From positions 11,113-75,112 of the forward strand of contig JBDRKJ010000009.1 of the NCBI GenBank assembly GCA_043814035.1: 64,000 bases of DNA. The letters are read 5' to 3'. The number at the start of each line of letters is the position of its first letter. Position 1 is the stretch's first letter. The notes under the pieces were generated by a model that was not told the origin of the DNA, did not search any database, and worked only from the letters and a program-made list of their open reading frames with translations. This DNA comes from Peribacter sp043814035. GTDB lineage: Bacteria > Patescibacteriota > Gracilibacteria > Peribacterales > Peribacteraceae. A program made the translations under genes and the position numbers. Shown here in pieces: positions 43,398-52,455 of this stretch.

Positions 43398-44840
43398 ATG
43401 GATTTCTCTGCCCCGTCACCGCGCCGCCGCCCGGCACTGCTGTCATGGCGCACGGTCACGCTATTGAGTGTGACATTTATTGTGCTGATCGGAGCGTGCG
43501 TGTTTTTCTTTCTCCACAGTCGTGCGACCATCGATCGTCTGGTGAAGGATCGTCTGCGCAACGAGGCGGCAATCGCTGCATTGCAGTTTACAGGCGAAGA
43601 GCTCATGGATATTCACACTCCGGAGGACGTGGAGTCTCCAGAATTCGGCAACTTAGTCTGGCGGCTGCAGGATATTCGTGCACGCACTCCGGGTATTCGT
43701 TTTGCCTACATCATGCGTCGAACGGAAGACCCGTTGACGTTGGAATTCGTGGTCGATGCCGATGCCCTCAGCAGCCTCGAGGAGCTCGATCGCAATCGCA
43801 ACGGTATGGTCGATGATGATGAAGCACCGGGCCTGCCGGGCGATCCCTATTCCGTTTCCGACATTCCATCATTGCAGAATGATGCGTTTGATGGTCCCAC
43901 AACGGACCCCGGTATCACACACGATCAGTGGGGGTACCTCTTTTCGGGCTACGCTCCTATTCGCGATCAACAGGGCAATGCTGTAGCCGTGCTGGGCATC
44001 GATATGCTGGCGGAAGACTATGCCGATATCGTGCAGAGCATCTTTTCGATGCAGGCTCTGCTCCTTATTCTCTTTGGAGGGGTGCTCGTCATCTTTTCAG
44101 TGGTCGGTACGATCTGGAGACACCGTTCGGATGAGATGAATAACCTCGATGCGGAGCGCCGATGGCTTCTGCAACTCATCCTGCACCAGGTTGGTACACC
44201 GCTGACGATTTTCAAGTGGGGCATGGAATCATTGCAAGAAATGCTCCCACGTCTTCCCGAATCTGCACAGAACGAGGTACGTGAGAATATGTTGATCATG
44301 GAAGACGGCGTCTCGCGCCTGCAGCACGTGGCGGAGGTGCTCTTGGCGGCAGATCGTATTCAGGAAGGAAGCATGAAGGTTGCCGAAGAGCGCGTGTCAT
44401 TCCGCAGTGTTGTCGATGAAACCGTTGCAGGAGTTACGCCACGTCTGGCTCAGCGTACGCAGCAGATTGTGGTGGATATGCCTGAAGATGTAGAACTTAC
44501 GCTGGATCGTCGCTTGCTCGCAGGTGTGCTTCGAGAATTGCTCGACAACGCCATGACGTACTCGCCGCGCAATGGCGTGATCACGATCCATGCGGTGCAT
44601 GACGACAAACACATCGAAGTGAGCGTTATCGATCATGGTGCCGGTATTCCGCACGAGGATCTGCGTCGTGTATTCGAACGTTTCAGCCGCGGATCGAATG
44701 CGGGTACGTTCGACCCAAACGGCACGGGTGTGGGTCTGTATATTGCCCAGGGTATCGTGGAACGTTTCGGCGGGAAAATCTCTATCCATTCTGCAAAAGG
44801 AGAGGGTGCCACGGTTACCTTCACACTTCCGGTGCGGTGA
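43398..44840 (+). CDS. membrane sensor histidine kinase with EF-hand-like loop
   Basis: 480 residues. TM 18-40, extracellular sensor 41-215, TM about 218-240, DHp with His263 (LILHQVGTPLT), then HATPase: N-box RELLDNAMTYSP, G1 DHGAGIP, F-box VFERFSRG, G2 GTGVGLYIA. The sensor contains DRNRNGMVDDDE (131-142), a Ca-binding EF-hand/dockerin-like loop, which suggests calcium sensing, alongside a PAS-like GYAPIRDQQGNAVAVLGIDM segment. A TACAAT -10-like box lies at 43375-43380. No response regulator is adjacent; the lone receiver is at 9091. Confidence 0.9.
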   Translation: MDFSAPSPRRRPALLSWRTVTLLSVTFIVLIGACVFFFLHSRATIDRLVKDRLRNEAAIAALQFTGEELMDIHTPEDVESPEFGNLVWRLQDIRARTPGIRFAYIMRRTEDPLTLEFVVDADALSSLEELDRNRNGMVDDDEAPGLPGDPYSVSDIPSLQNDAFDGPTTDPGITHDQWGYLFSGYAPIRDQQGNAVAVLGIDMLAEDYADIVQSIFSMQALLLILFGGVLVIFSVVGTIWRHRSDEMNNLDAERRWLLQLILHQVGTPLTIFKWGMESLQEMLPRLPESAQNEVRENMLIMEDGVSRLQHVAEVLLAADRIQEGSMKVAEERVSFRSVVDETVAGVTPRLAQRTQQIVVDMPEDVELTLDRRLLAGVLRELLDNAMTYSPRNGVITIHAVHDDKHIEVSVIDHGAGIPHEDLRRVFERFSRGSNAGTFDPNGTGVGLYIAQGIVERFGGKISIHSAKGEGATVTFTLPVR

Positions 44841-45050
44841 TGTGGACATTGCGGGGATTCCAGGAGCGCGAATCGAGAAATCCATTTCGACGTACAAACG
44901 CATCATAAGTCGCTAAGCCTGCAAGATGTTACAGCGATGAACGCAGTAGTACGTTTCGTGTGCCTGTCATGCCTTTTCGCTTTCTGAAGCCGAAGTAGAC
45001 GGTCGTGAGTTTCAGTTGCCTCCCGCTGTGAGATCCGCGAGTATTTTCTT

Positions 45051-45473
45051 ATGAAGACCTGTACCGAGTACCTCACGATGAAGACCCCGGAGCGTCGCGG
45101 CTTCGTCCATCTCACACCGCAAGTGGCAGAGGTGGTGCGCAAAAGTGGAATCAAAGAAGGCTTGTGTCTTGTGAATGCTATGCACATTACGGCATCGGTC
45201 TTCGTGAATGACAACGAGTCGGGCCTGCACGAGGATTTTGAACGGTGGCTGGAGGAACTGGCACCTTTCAATGCGTCACCCGATGTCTACCACCATAACC
45301 GCACGGGCGAAGATAACGCCGACGCGCATTTGAAGCGCCAGATTATGGGGCGCGAGGTAACGGTTGCTGTGACCAAAGGAAAGCTCGACTTGGGACCGTG
45401 GGAGGCCATCTTCTACGGGGAGTTCGACGGGCAGAGACCAAAACGAGTCTTGATTAAGATCATTGGCGAATAA
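45051..45473 (+). CDS. YjbQ/UPF0047 family protein
   Basis: 140 residues, typical length. Conserved blocks: GLCLVNAMHITASVFVNDNE, HHNRTGEDNADAHLKRQIMG (the family's E-D-NADAHLK-x-x-x-G signature), and LGPWEAIFYGEFDGQRPK. Crystal structures show a metal or phosphate site near the HxNADAH block. Members have weak thiamine-phosphate synthase activity; the physiological role is unclear. Confidence 0.92.
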   Translation: MKTCTEYLTMKTPERRGFVHLTPQVAEVVRKSGIKEGLCLVNAMHITASVFVNDNESGLHEDFERWLEELAPFNASPDVYHHNRTGEDNADAHLKRQIMGREVTVAVTKGKLDLGPWEAIFYGEFDGQRPKRVLIKIIGE

Positions 45474-45502
45474 GAAAGGTGGGAGCTCGCCTGCCCGGCG
45501 GA

Positions 45503-45524
45503 GCCCCGAGCGAAGTCGAGGGGC
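45503..45524. repeat. dispersed palindromic repeat, intergenic copy
   Basis: GCCCCGAGCGAAGTCGAGGGGC, the reverse-complement form of the same 20-bp family, in the 124-base spacer before the next gene. Confidence 0.65.
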
Positions 45525-45582
45525 GAAGTCGGGTAAAGGTGATAGGGGAGTGAGGCTGGATGCGCAATCGGCCCACATCTGC

Positions 45583-45588
45583 TATAAT
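45583..45588 (+). promoter_or_regulatory. -10 promoter element
   Basis: Perfect TATAAT 9 bases before the ATG at 45598, so the transcript would have a very short leader or none. No good -35 is visible. Confidence 0.5.
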
Positions 45589-45597
45589 GAGACATCC

Positions 45598-45819
45598 ATG
45601 TTAACGGAAACTTCTCCCTCACACGGCCCGGTAGCTCTCCCCGAAGGAACGATTCCTCTGGATGATGAACTACGGGCACTTCGAATGGCACTGGAAGTCG
45701 CTGCTGATGTGGTGAGCGAACGCCCGGGGAGTGCCGTTATACGCCAGTTGCATCGTACGGCAGCCCAGCAGTATCAAGAGGCGCTTGAAGAGCACGGGCT
45801 CGAGATTCAGAAGGAGTAA
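45598..45819 (+). CDS. small hypothetical protein upstream of the soluble kinase-like gene
   Basis: 73 residues from ATG 45598, supported by a TATAAT box just before it; the longer frame reads through a repeat. Acidic and helical (DDELRALRMALEVAADVV, AAQQYQEALEEHG). It ends 20 bases before the kinase-like gene, so the two are one operon. No family is recognised. Confidence 0.65.
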   Translation: MLTETSPSHGPVALPEGTIPLDDELRALRMALEVAADVVSERPGSAVIRQLHRTAAQQYQEALEEHGLEIQKE

Positions 45820-45839
45820 CAATCTTTTCTGTTGCATTC

Positions 45840-47009
45840 ATGTCCAACGAACATCAACAAACACCAGAATCGCCAGAGCCCAAGGGTCCTCCCAAGGGTG
45901 CGACAGGCGGTGTTGAGGGTCAGCAGACAGAGACCAAGGCTGGCGCATTGATCACCTCGTTTACACAGCAGCCTGATGAAGAGCCGGAGCAACTGCAGCA
46001 GCGGTTTATTGATGGAATGCTCGTACCGGTCATCGAGTGGACGGTACTGCCTGATGCAAAAGAGCTCGTTGCAGAGATTACCGCAGGCCTGGAACAAGGA
46101 CTCCCTAAGATGCAGCAAGCGAAAGATTGGGGCGTTCGTGCCATGGCTATCGTTGATCGTACGAGTCGTCTGCTGACAGAAATCCAACGATCAGCGAGCA
46201 GAACCCTGGGGTCTGTTGGGGCATTCGCTATGTCGGAAATAGCACACCATTGCCCCAAGTTTATGCACATGGTCATCGCCCCAACGTGTGATGCGCTGGC
46301 GAAAGAGCTGGAGCGTGGAGATACCAAGGCTGCCGAAAACTCTCGTCAAATCATCCTGCAGGAAATCGGTGGAACCGGATCGCATACTGCACAGGCACGA
46401 CTCGAATTTCTTCTCGAAAAATACTTCATTACGAAGAATGCATTTCATGATCGTTTTCGTGAAGCATCACAGAGCATCACATCTGCGGGCAATTTTACCC
46501 GCGTCAAGGAGCGACTGGAGTTTCGAATTGAAGAGATTCTACGTGACGTTCTCAAGGTGGAGAAGCATGCCTACAAGATAGAATTTGTGACGAATATTCC
46601 TGAGGAACAGCAAACGCAGGATTTGATTCCCCGCGCAGGGCTCGTCGAAGAAACACTTTCAGAACTTATCATGAACGCACTCAAGGTTATGGAAGAGACG
46701 AAAAAGGGAAATTACCTGACCGTGTCGGTCATCCTGCGCAAGGATGGTAGCCTCCTGCTCAAAGTGAATGACGACGGACCGGGGATTGGTGATCGCGATC
46801 CTGAGGAGCTCTTTGAGGCGGGCAAAACGACGACACAGCGTTTTGGAGGAACCGGCATGGGCCTCACGTTTCTGCGAGAGAACATTCAGAAACACTTCGG
46901 AGGTTTTCTCGATGCACAGAAGAACAAAGAGGTGGATGGAGAACCTGGCATGACCCTCTCGTGCGTTCTGCCGCCGGCGGGGGGGTGGCCAAAGACGGGC
47001 GAAGTCTGA
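45840..47009 (+). CDS. soluble histidine-kinase-like ATPase
   Basis: 389 residues, no membrane segment or sensor domain. The N-terminal 40 residues are Pro/Gln/Gly-rich and disordered. The C-terminal HATPase has N-box TLSELIMNALKVM, G1 NDDGPGIG, and G2 GGTGMGLTFLREN. The helical middle contains a possible phosphoacceptor (SEIAHHCPKFMHM), but it is not a clear H-box. It may be a kinase for the stand-alone receiver or an anti-sigma-type ATPase. It is convergent with the next gene with 9 bases between stops. Confidence 0.75.
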   Translation: MSNEHQQTPESPEPKGPPKGATGGVEGQQTETKAGALITSFTQQPDEEPEQLQQRFIDGMLVPVIEWTVLPDAKELVAEITAGLEQGLPKMQQAKDWGVRAMAIVDRTSRLLTEIQRSASRTLGSVGAFAMSEIAHHCPKFMHMVIAPTCDALAKELERGDTKAAENSRQIILQEIGGTGSHTAQARLEFLLEKYFITKNAFHDRFREASQSITSAGNFTRVKERLEFRIEEILRDVLKVEKHAYKIEFVTNIPEEQQTQDLIPRAGLVEETLSELIMNALKVMEETKKGNYLTVSVILRKDGSLLLKVNDDGPGIGDRDPEELFEAGKTTTQRFGGTGMGLTFLRENIQKHFGGFLDAQKNKEVDGEPGMTLSCVLPPAGGWPKTGEV

Positions 47010-47018
47010 TGCGGCGCA

Positions 47019-47648
47019 CTAGCGGCTTTGCTTCAGCGGATCGGTCCATTCAGTGCCCACGAATTTCTTGCGTTCAATCGGGTCCGCTCTGCGCAATCCT
47101 GCGATTTGCGATCGCGAGAGAATTTCGAAATGCCGCGCGTCATCCAGGAATTCCGGGATGTACCAGAGGTCCTCTTCGTCGGTCATCCAGCCCTGCGCAT
47201 CGAATCGCGAAAGATTCACAGGCACGGAGTAGGAGCGCAATGTCTTACGTCCGTCCCCCAAAAAGTACTCGTGAAAGTACGACAGCGCGAGTTCGCGCAC
47301 CGTGCGGTACACGGGCTCGCGGTAGCGCAGCACCCCGTGGTTCGTCTTGCTGATGGCGCCCCAGTGTTTGTTGATCTGAAACAGAGTCACCACGTGGTCC
47401 TCGTCATCTCGGGTCGCCTTGAGATCCATGACAAGTGGCTTAAATCCCGCAAGCCGTAGGGCCACCGCAGCGAGCATAGCACCCTCCATGCAGTGAGCGT
47501 GCTGCTCCTTCAATACCCTCCGTGGCGACAAGCACGTATCGCCTTTCGCTTCAAAATTCATAGCAAGTGAATCGAGATAATCCTGAATCTTGCGGGGCGT
47601 ACTCAACGGCCGCAGGATTGCCAGCTCTTCTAAGGTGAAGCCGAACAT
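47019..47648 (-). CDS. transglutaminase-like cysteine hydrolase
   Basis: 209 residues. Transglutaminase-fold pattern: HAHCMEGAMLAAVALRLAG (catalytic Cys about 53 at a helix start), DDEDHVVTLF (His about 84) and a following Asn/Asp (SKTNHGVLRY). No signal peptide, so it is probably cytoplasmic. Substrate unknown. Confidence 0.65.
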   Translation of the reverse strand: MFGFTLEELAILRPLSTPRKIQDYLDSLAMNFEAKGDTCLSPRRVLKEQHAHCMEGAMLAAVALRLAGFKPLVMDLKATRDDEDHVVTLFQINKHWGAISKTNHGVLRYREPVYRTVRELALSYFHEYFLGDGRKTLRSYSVPVNLSRFDAQGWMTDEEDLWYIPEFLDDARHFEILSRSQIAGLRRADPIERKKFVGTEWTDPLKQSR

Positions 47649-47716
47649 GAGTGGAGTATAGCGAACGTGAGCTTACGATTCTTCCTTTGATTAATTCTGA
47701 CGTAGAATGGCACCCT

Positions 47717-48229
47717 GTGATTCCGGAATCTCTTAACGATTCGGCGGACCTAGAGGCGGCGTTTCTCGCCTGGAATGAGCAGTTCTTCCGCTACGTCTTC
47801 GCACGCACGCGGCAACAAGCCATATCAGAAGATATCGTTCAGGATGTCTTCACAAAAGCATGGGAAAAGCGCCACACGTTTTGTCCTCAACAGGCTTCAC
47901 TGCGTACGTGGCTCTTCACGATTATGGTGAATACCATGCGCGATCACTTCCGTCGCCAGAAACGTCGGGGTACAGATCCGCTTGATGACGACATTGCCGA
48001 CGATATCGATATTGTGCACGACGCCGATACGGCAGTGATGTCGGAATTCGTTCTCGTTCGTCTGCGTATGCTCTCAGAGAGGGAGCAGGAACTCCTCACG
48101 TTGCGATACATCAATGCGCTGTCGATTCAGGAGGTGTGTGGTATCACAGGCATGAAGGAGAGTGCCGTGAAAGTCGCCATCCATCGGGCAATCGCCAAAT
48201 TACGTGATATGTGTAATGCCGATTTATGA
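47717..48229 (+). CDS. ECF-type RNA polymerase sigma factor
   Basis: 170 residues from GTG 47717 (192 if GTG 47651, which would leave 2 bases to the divergent gene; I prefer 47717, with TAGAAT just upstream). Region 2: FFRYVFARTRQQAISEDIVQDVFTKAWEKR, SLRTWLFTIMVNTMRDHFRR. Region 4: LSEREQELLTLRYINALSIQEVCGITGMKESAVKVAIHRAIAKLR. Followed by a membrane protein with a Ser-rich stalk that is likely its anti-sigma. Confidence 0.9.
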   Translation: MIPESLNDSADLEAAFLAWNEQFFRYVFARTRQQAISEDIVQDVFTKAWEKRHTFCPQQASLRTWLFTIMVNTMRDHFRRQKRRGTDPLDDDIADDIDIVHDADTAVMSEFVLVRLRMLSEREQELLTLRYINALSIQEVCGITGMKESAVKVAIHRAIAKLRDMCNADL

Positions 48230-48315
48230 TCCATGTTTTTCTCATTCTTGGCTGTAACCCTTCTTGTCTCCTCTCGTATACATGAGCGAGAGGCGTCAGC
48301 CTTTCCCCCCTGACA

Positions 48316-49941
48316 ATGACACGTTTCGACCATGATCGGGATATCGAAGAAGCCCTCCGGGGTCTTCGGGCCAAGCCTTCGCAGGAATGGCAATCACGGG
48401 CGCTTGCACACCTGCGCTCTCTTGCGTCCCGGGACGATGTAACCCAATCGGAGGTTGAGCGTATACAGGGGCAGACGGTCACATGGCCGTTTCTATCCCT
48501 TCTTCCCACACTACGTATGCGAAACAAATTCATTCCGATCCTCGCTGTGGTTGTTGTGCTGGTTGTCGGCATGAGCATCGGCTCTTTGGCGAACAGTGCC
48601 ACCCCCCAATCCTCCTTCTATGCGATCGACCGTGGATTGGAGCGCGTTGAGATTGGCATTGCTTCCCTTCGTGGCAGGCCCGCGCTTGCACGCGCATATC
48701 TGCAGCAGGCTGATGAGCGAGTTGACGAAATGGTGACCATCGTCGGTAACGATGCCGCAAACGGACTGGTGTTGCGGGATATGTTGCTGATTCCTCAGGC
48801 GTATGCGGCAGAGAACGGACGCGGGTTGACTGCAGAAAAGCGAGCCATGCTCAAAGAGCTCGTCGAAGCATTTCGTGCATCCCTGCAGCACTCCACACGA
48901 ATTATGGGAGAGCTCGCTGCCGATCCATCGATGCGCGATGCCGCGCATGCGTTGGCCGAAGATATTCTCGAAATAACCGAGCATCTGGCGGATGGTCTTG
49001 GTGAGGCTTCGGATCAGATAGAGGACGAAGAAACCGGTGCACTGATCGCTAGCGCCGCGGATACCACGAGCGATGTGGCGACCCAGAGCATTGAAACGAT
49101 GGATACCATTGCCATGGCACAGGAGGCAGATGTACAGCAAGAGACCGGCTCCGGTAGCAGCAGTAGCAGTCTTGAGACAGGCTCCGGAAGTACAAGTAGC
49201 AGCAGCAGTCCCGAAACCGGTTCTGGCAGCACCAGCAGTTCCAGTGTGAGTTCGTCATCGAGCAGCCAGAGCACGAGTGAGTTTTCGTCCTCTGTAAGCA
49301 GTGTGAGTTCCAGCTCTTCTCAGGCAAGCTCTGCCGACGATGATGACGAGCGCGGGGACCGCAAGGAGCAGGCGAAGCATGAGATCGAAAAGGCTCAGGA
49401 GAAGATCGAAAAGGCTCAGGAGAAGATCGAGCGCGAGAACGAAAAAGATAAAGACACTGTACAGGCTGAGCAGGAAGTCGCCGAAGCACAGTCATTGCTT
49501 GCTCAGGCTCAAACGCTCTTCGATAACGGTAACTATGCCGAAGCGGAACGCGTTGCCCGTGAGGCGCGCCATATGGCGCAAAAGTCCGTGAGCTCCATCA
49601 AGCACAAGAACTATCAGCGCGGCAAAGACCGTAATGAGGAAGAAGATGATGACGAGGGGAGTAGCGCATCGAGTTCGAGCTCATCGTCCTCAAGCGTCAG
49701 TAGCTCCGTCTCAAGTACTTCGAGTGCGAGCTCCATTTCTGCCTCTTCGGTGAGCAGCAGCTCCTCTGAAGCACAGTCAAGCCAGACATCGTCAGCATCG
49801 AGTGTGAGCAGCGAAGATGAAGATAGAAACGTAGAGAGCGATAGTGAGGATGAGGGAGATGACGACAACAAAGGAAAATCTGAGAGGGGAAACAGTGGGA
49901 AGAATGCATCGAGGAACCCTAAAGACAACGACGATGATTGA
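48316..49941 (+). CDS. membrane protein with Ser-rich stalks, probable anti-sigma partner
   Basis: 541 residues. Cytoplasmic N-terminus (about 1-70, with DIEEALRGLRAKPSQEWQSRALAHL typical of DUF5667/anti-sigma-like N-termini), one transmembrane helix (about 72-90), a helical extracellular domain (about 95-265), then two Ser/Gly stalks (about 275-345 and 455-510) around a coiled coil with tandem KAQEKIE repeats, and a very acidic C-terminus (SEDEGDDDNKG). It follows the sigma factor gene by 86 bases in the same direction. It ends in a strong terminator. Confidence 0.75.
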   Translation: MTRFDHDRDIEEALRGLRAKPSQEWQSRALAHLRSLASRDDVTQSEVERIQGQTVTWPFLSLLPTLRMRNKFIPILAVVVVLVVGMSIGSLANSATPQSSFYAIDRGLERVEIGIASLRGRPALARAYLQQADERVDEMVTIVGNDAANGLVLRDMLLIPQAYAAENGRGLTAEKRAMLKELVEAFRASLQHSTRIMGELAADPSMRDAAHALAEDILEITEHLADGLGEASDQIEDEETGALIASAADTTSDVATQSIETMDTIAMAQEADVQQETGSGSSSSSLETGSGSTSSSSSPETGSGSTSSSSVSSSSSSQSTSEFSSSVSSVSSSSSQASSADDDDERGDRKEQAKHEIEKAQEKIEKAQEKIERENEKDKDTVQAEQEVAEAQSLLAQAQTLFDNGNYAEAERVAREARHMAQKSVSSIKHKNYQRGKDRNEEEDDDEGSSASSSSSSSSSVSSSVSSTSSASSISASSVSSSSSEAQSSQTSSASSVSSEDEDRNVESDSEDEGDDDNKGKSERGNSGKNASRNPKDNDDD

Positions 49942-49954
49942 TCGCCATGAGAAG

Positions 49955-49978
49955 AGAGGGGCGCGTGCCCCTCTTTTT
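49955..49978 (+). terminator. rho-independent terminator
   Basis: AGAGGGGC-GCGT-GCCCCTCT, a perfect 8-bp stem with GCGT loop followed by TTTT, 14 bases after the 541-aa gene's stop. Confidence 0.9.
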
Positions 49979-50289
49979 GATGAGTGAGTGGTGGAGATGC
50001 CCAACCTTCGCTCCCAGTTGGCCTGCCATCCGTTTTAGTCATCCTTCGCTTTTGCTTGGCTTGCCAACCGTAGCCGCAGCGAGTCTGTTGTTCATACTGC
50101 TCGCACCTACAAAAGGCTACGGATGACAACCTTCGCTGCGCGAAGGTTGGTCACAATGCCATACCCGATTTTTATTTATGGAGATTGGAGTTTAATGGGT
50201 CAGGAACTTAAGAATTTGCGGGAATAGGCTCGTTAAAAACGACTATTCTTATACTTCTTTCGGTTGTAAAAAGAATGGGGTATAGATTA
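49979..50289. other. spacer with hairpins marking the start of the second accessory region
   Basis: About 310 bases with no gene. CAACCTTCGC-TGC-GCGAAGGTTG (50127-50149) is a perfect 10-bp hairpin. CCGTAGC and GCTACGG also pair (about 50068 and 50116). After 50160 the sequence becomes AT-rich and stays so across the CHAT gene, suggesting an element boundary here. Confidence 0.5.
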
Positions 50290-52266
50290 CTAGTATTGCA
50301 CCGCACAAAGCAGTTCTTGAGTAGTGTTAAGTAAATCCTTACTTAATAAGTCTGAAATTTCATCGTATTCACACATGAGCCCTCTGTAATCAATCATTAA
50401 ATTGTACAAACTCATTGTTGAAATAAATTCAGGTGATTCCATAGATCTTTTGTATGCACCTTCAAATGAATCCAACTGACCACTAAGAAATTCTATTACC
50501 TCACTACACTTCTGCTTCCATGCTTCTGTAGCACCCTTGCGATCCCTACGAGTTTTCCACTTTGCAATTTGATTCCTTAGCACTTGGGCAAGGGGTTCTT
50601 TTGGTCTTAAACCAGTTGGTCTCAAAGTTGAAAAGTGCGTACCTACAAACATGTAGTTCTTCCACTCCAAGATATCGGTAGGATCAAGATGAAGGGATAG
50701 TGCTTTCCACAAAGAATTTAATAAAGTGTCCTTCATTATATTGTCATAGAAAGCACATGCAACTAGTGTTGCATTTTTAGCTCCTACAGACCAGTTTGTT
50801 CCAATATAGCATTTTGCACCTGCGGCAATGATTGTGGATCCAAGTTGAGACATGGAACAACAAGAATTATTAAACACTACTGGAGAAAGAATCGTTGCAT
50901 GTATGGAGGCAAACGAAGCCCCATCTGCACAAAAGATTTGATTTGATCCACGAACAAATTTTATCCTTTCACGAGTAGGTTTGATTGTGTGTATTACGTA
51001 GTCTCGCAATTCAGCAGGAAGTTTATCAAATGAATATTCAAACCAAGGAATGCCGTCAATTGTTGCATTTTCAAAGAAGAATTTTGATATTACTTTCGCA
51101 TTGCCAGATTTATCAAATTTAACCATTCCAGGTTTTGCTGATATTGCTTCTTCAACTATTAACTCATGCCTCTCTCCATTTGGATCTTCAAACTTGAAAT
51201 TACACCTATAACCATCACCTTCGCCACCGTGAGAGGTTATGTGTATCAGCTCAAGAGGATAGTGGTGCATAAAGTTTTCCAGTGATTGAACAGTTGCCTT
51301 TTCTTCTTCTAATGATAGAGCGTAATACATACAGTCAACTGCTAATTTATGCATTACAAAATAGACTTCATCAAAACCACCATATTCTTCCTTTTCAAAC
51401 CTGTATGGAGCAAACATTAGTCCGACACCAATGAAAGATTCATGATGCTCTAGCCAAATATTATTAAGAAAAAATTCACCAATTGATGGATAACGAAAGA
51501 CGTGGCAGACACAACTATCACCTCTGTAACAAATACCATAGGGAAGTCCATATGTAATAAATGTTGCTGATTCATAATTTGATATATCTATATCTGCAAT
51601 TGCTTTTAAGTCTTGCTCTAACTTTGCAAGCATTTTTATTGCCTCTGACCTATCCTTTTTTTTCATTTGGTTAATGTCACTTAGCTGCCTGTCCATTTTG
51701 CCTGCTACTGATCTTTCAACTCCTTTAATCATGATCAAATCTGAATCAAATGCAAATGCGTAATTTGCACTGATAACATCAGACAAGTCTCCTTTTGCCT
51801 CTAGAACAATTAGTGTTTTCTTATCTGATCTATCAATATTAAAGTCATCAGCATTTTCATCAACAATTAGTTTAAGATTGTTTCTTTTTGCGTGTAATAG
51901 TGCCACTGAAACATCAATTGCCTTACATCGTAATTCGCCATCAAATTTTTTATGAAAACACCACAATTTCCAGGTAATTTGCCAAGCTGATTTAACAACA
52001 ATCAATTTGTATCCCTTCAGTAATGGTTTTAGTGCTTTTATCTGTTCCTTGTCTAAACCAACAAGCACTACTATGTCTGGATTATGAATCTGCACATTCT
52101 TTGCTTTTCTACGTTCATCAAACAATAACCAAAGACGTGGTGCATAAATAGTAACAAAATACGTCTCAGGATCGTTGAAGTAGCTGGATATGCATGCAGC
52201 AAGAGGTACATCACCTGCAATGCAGGATACTCGTCTATCTAAGCTCGGTACTGTTTTGTTTTCCAT
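50290..52266 (-). CDS. CHAT-domain caspase-like protease
   Basis: 658 residues. The C-terminal CHAT domain has His346 in HITSHGGEG and Cys469/470 in VVFNNSCCS, followed by GSTIIAAGAKCYIGTNWSVGAKNATLVACAFY, which matches the CHAT pattern (aGa..vigt.W.v.d..a...a..fy). The N-terminal 250 residues are helical with no domain I recognise and may sense the trigger. CHAT proteases are executioners in several defence systems (for example gasdermin activation and Craspase). No partner gene is obvious here; the gene is AT-rich relative to the host and lies alone on its strand. Confidence 0.75.
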   Translation of the reverse strand: MENKTVPSLDRRVSCIAGDVPLAACISSYFNDPETYFVTIYAPRLWLLFDERRKAKNVQIHNPDIVVLVGLDKEQIKALKPLLKGYKLIVVKSAWQITWKLWCFHKKFDGELRCKAIDVSVALLHAKRNNLKLIVDENADDFNIDRSDKKTLIVLEAKGDLSDVISANYAFAFDSDLIMIKGVERSVAGKMDRQLSDINQMKKKDRSEAIKMLAKLEQDLKAIADIDISNYESATFITYGLPYGICYRGDSCVCHVFRYPSIGEFFLNNIWLEHHESFIGVGLMFAPYRFEKEEYGGFDEVYFVMHKLAVDCMYYALSLEEEKATVQSLENFMHHYPLELIHITSHGGEGDGYRCNFKFEDPNGERHELIVEEAISAKPGMVKFDKSGNAKVISKFFFENATIDGIPWFEYSFDKLPAELRDYVIHTIKPTRERIKFVRGSNQIFCADGASFASIHATILSPVVFNNSCCSMSQLGSTIIAAGAKCYIGTNWSVGAKNATLVACAFYDNIMKDTLLNSLWKALSLHLDPTDILEWKNYMFVGTHFSTLRPTGLRPKEPLAQVLRNQIAKWKTRRDRKGATEAWKQKCSEVIEFLSGQLDSFEGAYKRSMESPEFISTMSLYNLMIDYRGLMCEYDEISDLLSKDLLNTTQELLCAVQY

Positions 52267-52455
52267 ATGAGAACATACTATACAGTAGCTACTTGGTGCT
52301 TGTGTTTAAGTCATTCAATGACTAAAAACAAGAACATTGGAAGAAAAACCAAATACAGTAGATGTCCTGTGTTAGCTGGTATCACAAGGTTATATCTATA
52401 AGGATTTGCAGGAATACATTCCTTAAAATTCGGATGGCTTGGTACAGTGTGGTAA

